Source: Aedoeadaptatus acetigenes (GTDB taxonomy: Bacteria; Bacillota; Clostridia; Tissierellales; Peptoniphilaceae). From it: DNA of 64,000 bases. Where the stretch lies: contig NZ_JAOQJD010000004.1 of the NCBI RefSeq assembly GCF_025566985.1, positions 1-64,000 of the forward strand, read 5' to 3'. The number at the start of each line of letters is the position of its first letter. Position 1 is the stretch's first letter. The notes beneath the pieces are model-generated. The model worked only from the letters and a program-made list of their open reading frames with translations, had not been told where the DNA came from and made no database searches. Made by a program: the position numbers and the translations under genes. Shown here in pieces: positions 17,095 to 25,874 of this stretch.

Positions 17095-18549
17095 CTACTT
17101 CTTTTTCTTCTTCTCTTTCATGATCTTTTTCACGTCGTCGCCTTTTAAGTCCATGTAGTTTTCCTTCGCGATGCGGCTCGTGGTCACGCCGTGTTCCGAA
17201 TGCAGGAACTCATCCACACAATCCAAATTGGAGACTTCGCTCTTCGTCTCGAATTCGTAGGTATGGCGGGCGTCTTGATTTCTATATTTTTTCACCATGC
17301 TGAAGAAGTAGATAAAACCGCCCACAAGCAGGAACCAGACAATGTCCCGTCCCTCTTGAATCTTCGTGCCGTCGAAGAAATCCATGGCTAAAATCAGTCG
17401 CAGGACGACGGCGGCAAAGAAGCTCGCGATTTCCACGAGAAGGGAGACGAGGGAGAGTTTGCCGTAGTTAATGGGGACGCTGCCCATGGTCTCTTTGGTT
17501 CTGGCGTTGACCGCCACGTAGTGGAGGAGCTGCTTCTTTCCCTTGATCTGCATGTAGCTGTAAAGCCACACGGGCAAATAGGCCGCCTTCCACGCGTCGC
17601 CTTTCACGGTGAAATCTTCCTGTTTCCAGTGGACGCCCCGGTCGTAGTCCATTAAGGTGTCTACAATGGCCAGGCGGGCCACGTCGGCGCCTTGCGCGTC
17701 GGTAATGTCTTTCAGACTCGTGATGTTTGTGTCCCGTTTCTCTGAAGTGTAGCCCCGAAGGTAATTGGCATTGTAGGCCACGCAATTTTCCGTGTCGAAG
17801 GGCAAAATGGAATTAATGATATTGGTGGTCTTGGTCTTGGATTTGTAATCCAATTTGTCGCTGCTGGATTCGATGGGGAGGTCGTCGATGGTAATGTCGA
17901 AGTCCCGCTCGACGTGGTAGGTGTCCACATCGTATTCCCTGTGCTCCCCGTCGTCGTCTTTCACCATGTAGCTGTTGGTTTCAATTTCCCCTTCCCCGGC
18001 CAGATTCATGTGGCCGTTTATATCCACCAGCATATAGGGAAGGTAGACGCCGCAAATATTTTCCGTGGTAAATTCCCTTGAAAATTTCGGATGAGCGAAT
18101 TTTCTTCGCTCGCCGACGAATGCCTCGATTTCTTTTTGGGCCTCTTCTTTGGAGATGCTGAAGGGCAAAAGCACGTCGGGCACGGCGCCGTTGTCAATGA
18201 CGTTGTTAATGGAAAGGGTGTTGCGGCACCAGTGGCAGCGAGCTTGGGTGGAGGAGGCCGTATCCACGACGACTTCCGCGCCGCAGCTTTCGCATTTTAA
18301 GGTGATGACATCCTCGGCATCGGCGTCGATGTCTTTGGCGCCGCCGCTTACGATGCTTCCCTTTAAGGTCTCGATGGCCGCATCGTCGGCCGCGCGAATC
18401 AGTTCAAATTCGTGACGACAGAAATTGCAGCGCAGCTTTCCTGTCTTCGTGTTGGTCTGAATGTCCGTGGCGCCGCATTTCGGGCATTTGATTTGGCCGT
18501 TGGCTTTGTCTTCTTCCGCGAGGGCGGTGTTCATCTTTTCATCAGCCAT
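17095..18549 (-). CDS. zinc-ribbon membrane protein, YdjG-like
   Basis: 484 residues. Two N-terminal zinc ribbons: CPKCG...CNFC (about 22-41) and CESCG...CHWC (about 83-105), of the TFIIB type. A long soluble middle domain follows, then two transmembrane segments (about 375-410 and 417-440) and a Lys-rich cytosolic tail. B. subtilis YdjG has this layout and works with YdjI, whose homologue is the next gene upstream (9-bp gap), in a membrane-stress complex recruiting PspA. No pspA-like gene is seen here. Role by homology and gene pairing. Confidence 0.7.
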   Translation of the reverse strand: MADEKMNTALAEEDKANGQIKCPKCGATDIQTNTKTGKLRCNFCRHEFELIRAADDAAIETLKGSIVSGGAKDIDADAEDVITLKCESCGAEVVVDTASSTQARCHWCRNTLSINNVIDNGAVPDVLLPFSISKEEAQKEIEAFVGERRKFAHPKFSREFTTENICGVYLPYMLVDINGHMNLAGEGEIETNSYMVKDDDGEHREYDVDTYHVERDFDITIDDLPIESSSDKLDYKSKTKTTNIINSILPFDTENCVAYNANYLRGYTSEKRDTNITSLKDITDAQGADVARLAIVDTLMDYDRGVHWKQEDFTVKGDAWKAAYLPVWLYSYMQIKGKKQLLHYVAVNARTKETMGSVPINYGKLSLVSLLVEIASFFAAVVLRLILAMDFFDGTKIQEGRDIVWFLLVGGFIYFFSMVKKYRNQDARHTYEFETKSEVSNLDCVDEFLHSEHGVTTSRIAKENYMDLKGDDVKKIMKEKKKKK

Positions 18550-18558
18550 AATCCACCT

Positions 18559-19734
18559 CTAAAGTCCCAATAGTTCGGATTTGATTTTGTTGAATTCATC
18601 CTCGGTAATGACGCCGGCGTCCAGCAATTTTTTCATTTGAATGAGTTTTTCCGTGGGGTCCGCTTCCTGCGATGCAGGTGCCTGTTGTTGATTGTTCATT
18701 CCTTGATTTACCGGCTGCTGTGTCGCGCCCATGACATTCCCTGCCGCGCCCATGCCCATAAAGGCCATGTTGGCGCCGCCGCCGTTTTCTCCCGCCGCCT
18801 GCATGCCGCGAGCCACGGATTGTTGCATAAAGGAATTGCCTCGGGCCCCGGAAAGGGCATCGGCACGCTTCACATCTTTCATCATGGCCTTGGTGTCCTC
18901 GTCGTATTCCATGGCCAGGATGGCGGTCTTCACGATTTGAAGGCCGCGGCCCGTCTTCCATTGATAGCCTTCTTCCACGGCGTCGGTAAGGCTCTTGGCG
19001 AAGCCCATTTGATCCCCTTGAATGCGGCTCATGCGATTGCCCTTGGAGGGGTCGTTGGTGTAATTGGAGAAAGCGGCGGAGAGGGAGCCCACCACTTCGT
19101 TAAAGAGTTGTTCCGCCGCGTCGTTGTCCATGTCGCCGAAGTCGAAAACCGGCGCGTTTTGGGTCAGGAATTTTTGCGGTACGAAATTCTTTACAAAGAG
19201 CAAGGGATCCACAATCTGCAAGGTGTAGGTGCCTCGGGTCACGGCGCCGACTTGGGTGCCGAAAAAGGCGTCGTCCCAATAAATTTCACTTTGTGTGCCG
19301 AAGCGATTGTTCGGAATCTCCTTTAAATTGACGTAGAAGGCCAATTGTTGGGCGCCGGCTTGGCCGCCGAATTGGATCTTCTCCCAAGTCGACTGAATCA
19401 AGCTGCCCACGGGATCTTCCGTGGTGAAAATGCTTTGGGCGTTGGCGTCGTCGGTTTGATAGATGAATCCGCCGGGCTCTGCCACAATGCCGGTAATGGC
19501 GCCGTCTTCCATGGTAATGAGGGCCGTCCCTTCGGGTACGATGATCTTGCTGCCCGAAGTAATGATGTTGTCGTTGCCTTTGGTATTTTCACCGCGACCG
19601 TTGTTGGTTCCCTTGGGCTTGGCTGCAAAAATCGCTGCCGTGGCGGGGAGGCCTTCCGGCACCATGTAAAAATCTTTCCATTGATCGGCCAGGCTTCCGC
19701 CTAAAGCGCCGGTAAATGCTTTAATAAATCCCAT
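18559..19734 (-). CDS. SPFH/SHOCT-domain protein, YdjI-like
   Basis: 391 residues. An SPFH (band 7-like) 'virion core' domain occupies about 30-270. A Gly/Met/Gln-rich low-complexity linker (about 300-355) follows, then a C-terminal SHOCT domain with LIQMKKLLDAGVITEDEFNKIKSELL. This matches YdjI of B. subtilis, which assembles on membranes with the zinc-ribbon partner encoded immediately downstream (17095-18549). No transmembrane helix is obvious. The two genes probably form one operon for envelope-stress management. Confidence 0.8.
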   Translation of the reverse strand: MGFIKAFTGALGGSLADQWKDFYMVPEGLPATAAIFAAKPKGTNNGRGENTKGNDNIITSGSKIIVPEGTALITMEDGAITGIVAEPGGFIYQTDDANAQSIFTTEDPVGSLIQSTWEKIQFGGQAGAQQLAFYVNLKEIPNNRFGTQSEIYWDDAFFGTQVGAVTRGTYTLQIVDPLLFVKNFVPQKFLTQNAPVFDFGDMDNDAAEQLFNEVVGSLSAAFSNYTNDPSKGNRMSRIQGDQMGFAKSLTDAVEEGYQWKTGRGLQIVKTAILAMEYDEDTKAMMKDVKRADALSGARGNSFMQQSVARGMQAAGENGGGANMAFMGMGAAGNVMGATQQPVNQGMNNQQQAPASQEADPTEKLIQMKKLLDAGVITEDEFNKIKSELLGL

Positions 19735-19783
19735 CTTGTCCTCCTTTTTCTCTCATGACACTTCTTACTCTCAGCTGATCTTC

Positions 19784-20488
19784 TTATCCTTTCGGCAATT
19801 CCACTCTCGTTTCGTCGAGCAAGAGACGCACGGCCAATGCCACTGCTTCGCTGCGGCGAATCTTTCCGTTGGGGTTAAAGCGCATCCACTCGTCGCCTAC
19901 GGCGACCCCCATGCGGTACATCTTCAGAATTTCTTGATGGTGGGGCGTGCTTCTGTCCACATCGGGAATGTCCGTTAAGGGCACGTCGGGATTTAAAAAC
20001 GCCCGTCCCGGCCGCTGATCCACGTGGGCAAACATGCCGGCCACGTCCCTTCGCTTCGCCGGCGCGTTCCAATTTTCGCAGGCATAGAGTTTGACTTGGC
20101 CTTTTGCAACTTTTGGATTTCTGTAAATTCCATTTTCGTAACAGTAGCGCAGGTATTGCCCGTACCACGGCGCGGTGCGGTTCGCCTCAAAATCGGTATG
20201 TCTTTCCATTAATCGATCGTGCAGTTTCGCCGCCATGGTGGCCACTTCCCCCATGGTCACGTAGCCATCAGGGTCGAAGGTGGTCTCGGTGCGTCCGTTT
20301 ATAATGCCCTCGTTATAAGCGCATTGAACGTAGAAGCCGTACCAGCTGTCCCGGTCCACGTCGATAAAGGGCAGGTATTCTTCCCCGTCGGGCATAATAC
20401 CATTTCCTCCGGCATATGCGGTCGTTGAAACGAACGGGATGCAGACGAAAGCCGCCAGGAAAAAAAGGGCTATGGATTTCTTGTTCAT
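19784..20488 (-). CDS. secreted SLH-domain protein
   Basis: 234 residues. A Sec signal peptide (KKSIALFFLAAFVCIPFVSTTAYA, cleavage near 26) is followed by three S-layer homology repeats: about 39-95 (FIDVDRDSWYGFYVQCAYNEGIINGR...FDPDGYVTMGEVATMAAKL), a divergent second (about 105-165) and a third (about 170-228, with FNPNGKIRRSEAVALAVRLL). There is no further domain, so it is an anchor-only surface protein attached through secondary cell-wall polymers. A clear AAAGGAGTCC site precedes ATG 20488. Confidence 0.85.
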   Translation of the reverse strand: MNKKSIALFFLAAFVCIPFVSTTAYAGGNGIMPDGEEYLPFIDVDRDSWYGFYVQCAYNEGIINGRTETTFDPDGYVTMGEVATMAAKLHDRLMERHTDFEANRTAPWYGQYLRYCYENGIYRNPKVAKGQVKLYACENWNAPAKRRDVAGMFAHVDQRPGRAFLNPDVPLTDIPDVDRSTPHHQEILKMYRMGVAVGDEWMRFNPNGKIRRSEAVALAVRLLLDETRVELPKG

Positions 20489-20632
20489 AGAGGACTCCTT
20501 TCTTTTTTAACAATCTACAAATGCACGTCCTCTTTATGGCTTTAGTCTACTCTATTTACAGAAAGCATCCATCACCTGGAAGTATGAGATAGGGGTTTTT
20601 TGAAAAATTTCTTAGCTCTTGTAAATGCGCAC

Positions 20633-20662
20633 AAAAAAAGACACCGCCCGTAAGCAGTGCCT
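20633..20662 (-). terminator. terminator of the ribosomal operon
   Basis: Minus strand: GGCACUGC pairs with GCGGUGUC (eight pairs with two G-U), followed by seven T's. A second perfect hairpin AGCCGG/CCGGCT (20669-20685) lies between it and the rplQ stop. Confidence 0.8.
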
Positions 20663-20686
20663 CTATGTAGCCGGACGTGCCGGCTA

Positions 20687-21028
20687 TTAAACCAATTCAA
20701 TAATGGCCATTTCTGCGCCGTCGCCACGGCGGGGACCTTTTTTCAGAATGCGCGTGTAACCGCCTTGACGGTCGGCGTATTCCGGTGCAATTTCTTCGAA
20801 TAATTTCGTCACGACGGATTCGTCGAAGATATAAGCCAGGGCTTGGCGTCTTGCGTGAAGATCGCCTCTCTTGCCGAGGGTGATCATCTTTTCAGCCATG
20901 CGTCTGGTTTCTTTTGCACGGGTCACTGTGGTTTCAATACGGCCTTCGCGCAACAGATCGGTTGTTAAGTTTCTTAACATGGCCCGTCTATGGGGCGTCG
21001 TGCGGCCTAATTTTCTGAGCTGTGCCAC
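20687..21028 (-). CDS. rplQ: 50S ribosomal protein L17
   Basis: 113 residues, bacterial L17 size; the N-terminal RKLGRTTPHRRAMLRNL motif is diagnostic. L17 lies near the peptide exit tunnel in the large subunit. The start is GTG (21026-21028) with GGAGG ten bases upstream. Last gene of the 30-gene operon, 13 bp after rpoA, followed by two hairpins. Confidence 0.95.
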   Translation of the reverse strand: MAQLRKLGRTTPHRRAMLRNLTTDLLREGRIETTVTRAKETRRMAEKMITLGKRGDLHARRQALAYIFDESVVTKLFEEIAPEYADRQGGYTRILKKGPRRGDGAEMAIIELV

Positions 21029-21041
21029 AATGGTTCCTCCT

Positions 21042-21989
21042 TTATTCTTCGTTTTCTCTGAGAGAGAGTCCGAGTTCGTCCAGTTTTTCTTGTACTTCTT
21101 CCAGGCTCTTCTTTCCGAGATTTCTAACTTTCATCATTTCGTCTTCGGTTTTGTCCGTGAGTTCGCTCACGGTGTTGATGCCGGCGCGTTTCAGGCAATT
21201 AAAGCTGCGGACGGAAAGATCCAACTCTTCCACGGTCATTTCCAGGACTTTTTCCTTTTGTCCTTCGGGTTTTTCAACCATAATGTCCATGTCGTTGACT
21301 TCTTCCGTCATGGAGACGAACAGATCCAAGTGTTCCATAAGGATCTTGGCTGCCAGAGACGTGGCCTCGTCGGCGGTCATGGAACCGTCGGTTTCCACAT
21401 CCAGGATCAAACGATCGTAGTCGGTACGCAAACCGACGCGGGTGTTTTCTACATTCCAATTCACCATGCGAATGGGCGTGTAGTTGGAATCCACGGCGAT
21501 GACGCCGATCTCGGTGATTTCGTCTTTCTTCAGTTCGCTTGGCTCGTAGCCTCGGCCTCGCTCGATGACGAGTTCCATATAAAAGTTTGCATCGTCGTTT
21601 AAAGTGGCGATGTGGTGCTCGGGATTGACGATTTCCACACCGGCCGGCAGGGTAATGTCTCCGGCGACCAGTTCCCCGGCACCGACTTTCTCTACGGAAA
21701 GGCGCACGGGTTCGTCTTGATCGCTTTTAAACACGATGCCTTTAATGTTCAGGATAATCTCCGGAACGTCTTCTAAGACGCCGTCGATGACGCTGAATTC
21801 GTGTTCGACGCCGCGAATGTTGACGAAGGAAACAGCACAACCCGGAAGCGAGGAGAACAGCACTCTGCGAAGGGAGTTGCCTAATGTGATCCCGTAGCCA
21901 TTTTCCAACGGCTCGACGATAAATCTTCCCTTATTGCCGTCGCTTGATACTTGTTCAACTACAATACTAGGCTTTTCAATTTCAATCAT
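21042..21989 (-). CDS. rpoA: RNA polymerase alpha subunit
   Basis: 315 residues. The N-terminal assembly domain (about 1-230) includes GNSLRRVLFSSLPGCAV, which contacts beta/beta'. A flexible linker leads to the C-terminal domain (about 245-310) with the helix-hairpin-helix LDLSVRSFNCLKRAGINTVSEL, which binds UP elements and activators. AGGAGG precedes ATG 21989. Directly upstream is rpsK rather than the usual rpsD, with a 65-bp gap containing an inverted repeat. Confidence 0.97.
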   Translation of the reverse strand: MIEIEKPSIVVEQVSSDGNKGRFIVEPLENGYGITLGNSLRRVLFSSLPGCAVSFVNIRGVEHEFSVIDGVLEDVPEIILNIKGIVFKSDQDEPVRLSVEKVGAGELVAGDITLPAGVEIVNPEHHIATLNDDANFYMELVIERGRGYEPSELKKDEITEIGVIAVDSNYTPIRMVNWNVENTRVGLRTDYDRLILDVETDGSMTADEATSLAAKILMEHLDLFVSMTEEVNDMDIMVEKPEGQKEKVLEMTVEELDLSVRSFNCLKRAGINTVSELTDKTEDEMMKVRNLGKKSLEEVQEKLDELGLSLRENEE

Positions 21990-22016
21990 GTTTTCCGCCC
22001 TCCTAGGAATGGATCT

Positions 22017-22065
22017 GTAGAGACTTTCTCGTGAGATGGTATGCTGTTTTACTATCAGACTCTAC
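22017..22065. repeat. inverted repeat in the rpsK-rpoA gap
   Basis: GTAGAGACT (22017-22025) and AGACTCTAC (22057-22065) are inverse complements except for one base and enclose 31 bp, including the rpsK stop. In RNA they could form a long stem just before the rpoA ribosome site. Confidence 0.45.
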
Positions 22066-22450
22066 GACGCTTCGGCGGACGGCAACCGTTGTGGGGAATG
22101 GGGGTTACGTCTTTGATCATGGTAACTTCCAAACCGGATGCTTGCAGGGAACGGATGGCAGCTTCACGTCCGCTGCCCGGGCCCTTGACGAAGACTTCAA
22201 CGCTCTTTAAGCCGTGTTCCTTTGCCTTGGTGGCCGCTTCTTGTGCCGCTTCTTGTGCTGCAAAGGGCGTGGATTTTCTGGAGCCCTTGAAGCCGAGTTG
22301 ACCGGCGCTGGACCAGGAAATTACGTTGCCGCTCATGTCGGTTAAGGTCACCATGGTGTTGTTAAAGGAAGAAGCGATATGCGCTTGTCCTTTTTCTATA
22401 TTCTTGCGCACTCTCTTTTTGGAGCGCGTAGCTCTACCTTGTTTAGCCAT
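22055..22450 (-). CDS. rpsK: 30S ribosomal protein S11
   Basis: 131 residues. Conserved GPGSGREAAIRSLQASGLEV and the C-terminal IPHNGCRPPKRRRV identify S11, which lies on the platform of the small subunit beside the mRNA path. It follows rpsM by 9 bp. Downstream, rpsD is missing and rpoA comes next. Confidence 0.97.
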   Translation of the reverse strand: MAKQGRATRSKKRVRKNIEKGQAHIASSFNNTMVTLTDMSGNVISWSSAGQLGFKGSRKSTPFAAQEAAQEAATKAKEHGLKSVEVFVKGPGSGREAAIRSLQASGLEVTMIKDVTPIPHNGCRPPKRRRV

Positions 22451-22459
22451 TTAGCCCTC

Positions 22460-22822
22460 CTACTTCTTCTTGGATACAATCTTCTTCGGACCTTTGCGCG
22501 TTCTCGCATTGGTCTTGGTCTTTTGACCGCGAACGGGCAGGCCTCTCTTGTGACGAATGCCGCGGTAGCAGTTGATTTCGCGCAGACGCTTGATGTTCAT
22601 AGCGATTTCGCGACGTAAATCCCCTTCTACATGGTACTCGTCGATGACTTTACGAATCGAGGCGATTTCCGCTTCGGTTAAGTCTTTAATATAGGTGTTG
22701 AAGTCGACGCCGGCTTTCGTCAGGATTTCTTGGGCGCGGGAACGTCCGATGCCGTAAATATAAGTGAGCCCGATTTCAGCTCGTTTTTCTCTCGGTAAGT
22801 CAATACCAGCAATTCTTGCCAT
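22460..22822 (-). CDS. rpsM: 30S ribosomal protein S13
   Basis: 120 residues. Start MARIAGIDLPREKR, YIYGIGRSRAQEIL helix-hairpin-helix, and the basic tail RGIRHKRGLPVRGQKTKTNA are characteristic. S13 forms the head bridge to the large subunit and contacts P-site tRNA with its tail. Twelve bp after rpmJ. Confidence 0.97.
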   Translation of the reverse strand: MARIAGIDLPREKRAEIGLTYIYGIGRSRAQEILTKAGVDFNTYIKDLTEAEIASIRKVIDEYHVEGDLRREIAMNIKRLREINCYRGIRHKRGLPVRGQKTKTNARTRKGPKKIVSKKK

Positions 22823-22834
22823 GCCTACACCCCC

Positions 22835-22948
22835 TTATCCTTGTCTTTGTTTATGCTTCGGGTTTTCGCAAATCACCATGACGCGTCCTTTGCGTTTGAT
22901 GACTTTGCATTTATCACACATCTTCTTAACTGAAGGTCTTACTTTCAT
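22835..22948 (-). CDS. rpmJ: 50S ribosomal protein L36, zinc type
   Basis: 37 residues, found by translating between infA and rpsM: it starts MKVRPSVKKMCDKCKVIKRK and ends KHKQRQG. Cys11, Cys14, Cys27 and His32 form the C+ zinc-binding signature. GAGGGGACGAA lies before ATG 22948. L36 is in the large subunit near the GTPase centre. Confidence 0.95.
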   Translation of the reverse strand: MKVRPSVKKMCDKCKVIKRKGRVMVICENPKHKQRQG

Positions 22949-22964
22949 TTCGTCCCCTCCTAAA

Positions 22965-23183
22965 CTATTTCTTTCTCCAGGTAATACGTCCGCGGGTTAA
23001 GTCATAAGGACTCAGCTCGACGGTCACCCGATCGCCGGGCAATATACGAATGTAGTGCATGCGCAATTTTCCGGAGATATGAGCTAGAATTTCGTGTCCG
23101 TTTTCTAACTTAACTTTAAAGTTTGTATTGGGCAGGGCATCGGTTACGACGCCTTCCACTTCAATGACATCTTCTTTTGCCAT
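22965..23183 (-). CDS. infA: translation initiation factor IF-1
   Basis: 72 residues, a single S1-like OB fold with EVEGVVTDALPNTNFKV and HISGKLRMHYIRILPGDRV. IF-1 occupies the A site during initiation. AAGGAGG precedes ATG 23183. Position between the KOW gene and rpmJ is standard for Clostridia and relatives. Confidence 0.97.
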   Translation of the reverse strand: MAKEDVIEVEGVVTDALPNTNFKVKLENGHEILAHISGKLRMHYIRILPGDRVTVELSPYDLTRGRITWRKK

Positions 23184-23196
23184 GGTTGCATCCTCC

Positions 23197-23463
23197 TTAT
23201 GCCTCTTGGAAGCGAGACAGTTGTTTACGAATATAGCTATCGTTTAACGGTCTATCCTCAGGTTTCAGATCCACAAGAGAATGGGTTTTTTGCAAATGCA
23301 TGGCCTTTTTCCGCTTGGGATTGTCCAATGTTCTTCTCTTGCCGTCTGCCAGAAGAAGATATCTGTCGTCAATAACTTCCAAGACCACAAAGAAACCTTC
23401 TTTGTCTCTGCCCGCCTTGGATATGACTACCTGACCGACCTTAATATCTGCGGTGCCGTTCAT
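23197..23463 (-). CDS. KOW-domain RNA-binding protein (L14e-like)
   Basis: 88 residues. A KOW motif lies at about 7-40 (IKVGQVVISKAGRDKEGFFVVLEV), followed by a basic stretch TLDNPKRKKAMHL. This small protein is conserved in Clostridia-type spc operons between adk/map and infA and resembles ribosomal L14e; its function is not settled. It starts 6 bp after the adk stop, with its ribosome site inside adk. The map gene, usual here, is absent. Confidence 0.8.
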   Translation of the reverse strand: MNGTADIKVGQVVISKAGRDKEGFFVVLEVIDDRYLLLADGKRRTLDNPKRKKAMHLQKTHSLVDLKPEDRPLNDSYIRKQLSRFQEA

Positions 23464-23469
23464 CGACGA

Positions 23470-24120
23470 TTAGGCCTCGTTTTCGAGTCCACGTCGTATT
23501 TGTTCAAATACATCGTCGATGGCCTTGGAACCGTCGATATCCAGTAACAGTCCTTGCGCTTTATAATAGTCGATTAACGGGGAAGTTTGTCTTTCGTAGA
23601 CGTCGATGCGCTTCTTCACCGTTTCTTCCGTATCGTCATCACGTTGAATGAGCTTCGTGTTGTCGTCGTCGCAAATGCCTTCCACTTTCGGTTTTTGGTT
23701 CTTCACGTGGTAGGTTCTGCCGCAGGTGGGGCATACCCGTCTGCCCACGGCGCGATCGATTAAAAGCTCGCTCGGCACATGAATATTAATGACACAATCC
23801 AGCTTGGTGCCCATGGCTTCTAAGGCTGCGTCCAAAGAGACCGCTTGATTGACCGTGCGCGGGAAGCCGTCTAATAAAAAGCCTGCTTCCACATCGGGTT
23901 TTTTCAGGCGATCCACGACGATGTCGTTGACGACCTCATCGGGAACGAGTTCGCCGCGATCCATGTAGCTTTTCGCTTTCTTGCCGAGTTCCGTGGCGTT
24001 TTTAATGTTTTCGCGGAAAATATCGCCTGTGGAAATGTGCACCACATTGTAGGTTTCGACGATGGATGCCGCTTGGGTGCCTTTGCCGGCGCCCGGCGGG
24101 CCTAAAATGACTAGTCTCAT
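23470..24120 (-). CDS. adk: adenylate kinase
   Basis: 216 residues, the long bacterial form. The P-loop GPPGAGKGTQA is at 7-17, the DGFPR motif near 85-89. The lid carries a zinc finger, CPTCG with a second CDDD half, as in Gram-positive enzymes; the fourth ligand is Asp rather than Cys. It balances ATP, ADP and AMP. Follows secY by 10 bp. Confidence 0.97.
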   Translation of the reverse strand: MRLVILGPPGAGKGTQAASIVETYNVVHISTGDIFRENIKNATELGKKAKSYMDRGELVPDEVVNDIVVDRLKKPDVEAGFLLDGFPRTVNQAVSLDAALEAMGTKLDCVINIHVPSELLIDRAVGRRVCPTCGRTYHVKNQKPKVEGICDDDNTKLIQRDDDTEETVKKRIDVYERQTSPLIDYYKAQGLLLDIDGSKAIDDVFEQIRRGLENEA

Positions 24121-24130
24121 GTGATCCTCC

Positions 24131-25411
24131 TTATTTTAGGAATCCCTTATAGTGTCGCATCATTAATTGTTGTTCCAAAATTCGTGCCGTTTCCATAATA
24201 ACGCCGACGACGATGATCAAACTGGTGCCGCCGAAGCTGAAGTGCATGCCCGTGATTTTTTCTAAAATCGTAGGCAGAACAGACAACAGGGCCAGGGCCA
24301 ATGCGCCGGGGAAAACCAAGCGGTTTACCAATTGTTGCAGGTATTCCGATGTTTTCTTGCCGGGGCGAATGCCGGGGATAAAGCCGCCGTTTTGTTGTAG
24401 GTTTTTGGAATATTCCACCGTGTTGAATTGGATGGCCGTGTAGAAGAAGGTAAAGAAGACGATCAACAGAACCATGAAGATGCTGTAAATGAAGATCCCG
24501 ATATTACCTGCCGGCGTAAACCACTTGGTCATGAACTTGGCCGCTTGCGAATTCGGGCCTTGGAACATGACGATAATCGATGGAATGCTCATAATGGTTT
24601 GAGCGAAAATGATCGGCATGACGCCGCTCATGAGAACTTTAATGGGAATATGGGTGCTTTGCCCGCCGTACATTTTCCGTCCCACGACGCGCTTGGCGTA
24701 TTGAACGGGTACTTTGCGTTGCCCTTCGTTAAGCAGGACGACGAAGAAGACGATGGCAATGGCCAGGACGATGAATACAACGACCCAAACCCAGGATACC
24801 ATGCCGGCTGCCGCCATGCGGAAGGAAGCCCATATATCAGCGGGGAATCTGGCTACGATCCCTGCAAAGATGAGTAAAGAGATCCCGTTACCGATTCCTT
24901 TTTCCGTAATCATTTCACCGATCCAAATCAGGAAGGTACTCCCTGCCACAACAGAGAGGATAATGACCACGTCTTGGAACGCGTTTTGGGTGTTCACCGC
25001 TTGTCTGTAAAAGCCGTAGGTGTAACCGATGGCTTGAACGGCAGCGAGAGCAACCGCTAAATACCTTGTATACTTCGCGATCTTTTTGCGTCCCACTTCC
25101 CCTTCTTTGCTCAGCGCTTCCAAACTGGGAATGGCGATGGTCAAAAGTTGAAGGACGATGGACGCCGTGATATAGGGATAAATGCTCGTCGCAAAGACGG
25201 AGAAGTGTCCGAAGTTACCGCCGCTCATTAAATCCAGGAACGAGAGTATACCACCTTGTTGTTGGTTGAAGATCTTCGCAATTGCCGCCCGGTCCATAAA
25301 GGGCACGGGAACGTGGCTGCCGAAGCGGAAGACCACAAGCATCAACAGGGTGAAGAGAAGCTTTTTACGAATTTCCGGGATCTTCCAAGCATCTCTAAAG
25401 GTTTGGATCAT
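24131..25411 (-). CDS. secY: preprotein translocase subunit SecY
   Basis: 426 residues with ten transmembrane helices. The N-terminus IQTFRDAWKIPEIRKKLLFTLLMLVVFRFGSHVPVP and the FFYTAIQFNTVEYSKNLQQNGGFIPGIRPG loop are classical SecY signatures. It forms the protein-conducting channel with SecE and SecG. ATG 25411 follows the rplO stop directly, and GAGGTGA within rplO is the ribosome site. Confidence 0.97.
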   Translation of the reverse strand: MIQTFRDAWKIPEIRKKLLFTLLMLVVFRFGSHVPVPFMDRAAIAKIFNQQQGGILSFLDLMSGGNFGHFSVFATSIYPYITASIVLQLLTIAIPSLEALSKEGEVGRKKIAKYTRYLAVALAAVQAIGYTYGFYRQAVNTQNAFQDVVIILSVVAGSTFLIWIGEMITEKGIGNGISLLIFAGIVARFPADIWASFRMAAAGMVSWVWVVVFIVLAIAIVFFVVLLNEGQRKVPVQYAKRVVGRKMYGGQSTHIPIKVLMSGVMPIIFAQTIMSIPSIIVMFQGPNSQAAKFMTKWFTPAGNIGIFIYSIFMVLLIVFFTFFYTAIQFNTVEYSKNLQQNGGFIPGIRPGKKTSEYLQQLVNRLVFPGALALALLSVLPTILEKITGMHFSFGGTSLIIVVGVIMETARILEQQLMMRHYKGFLK

Positions 25412-25861
25412 CTAGATCACCTCAGCCTTTCCCCCTGCCGCTTCGATTTTTTCAGCGGCGGATTTGGAGAAGTGGTTGGCCTTGACGTTAACAGAAACGT
25501 TAATGTCGCCGTTACCTAAGATGCGTAAGCCGTCTTTGGCATCGGCGCGTTTTACCATACCGCTTTCAATCAAGGATTCCAAGGTGACGGTGGATCCGTT
25601 GTCAAATTGGTTCAGTGCGTCTACGTTGACGATGGCGTATTGTTTTTTGAATACATTGGTAAAGCCACGTTTCGGAAGACGACGGAAAAGGGGCATTTGG
25701 CCACCTTCAAAGCCGGGGCGAACGCCGCCGCCACTGCGGGCCTTTTGACCCTTGTGGCCGCGTCCGGCGGTCTTACCGGTACCGGAACCGATACCGCGGC
25801 CGAGACGTTTCTTTGCCTTGACTCCTCCACCTTCTTGAGGTCTTAAATCATGCAATTTCAT
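25412..25861 (-). CDS. rplO: 50S ribosomal protein L15
   Basis: 149 residues from ATG 25861 (MKLHDLRPQEGG), chosen for the AAGGAGGTGG site; the open frame extends ten codons further with no homology. The glycine-rich KRLGRGIGSGTGKTAGRGHKGQKAR loop is diagnostic. L15 is an early-assembling large-subunit protein. Confidence 0.96.
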   Translation of the reverse strand: MKLHDLRPQEGGGVKAKKRLGRGIGSGTGKTAGRGHKGQKARSGGGVRPGFEGGQMPLFRRLPKRGFTNVFKKQYAIVNVDALNQFDNGSTVTLESLIESGMVKRADAKDGLRILGNGDINVSVNVKANHFSKSAAEKIEAAGGKAEVI

Positions 25862-25874
25862 TACGTCCACCTCC

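Noticed and set aside
18637..19326. 229-codon plus-strand frame opposite the SPFH gene
   Set aside because: Mirror of a conserved gene, with no start signal and no domain.
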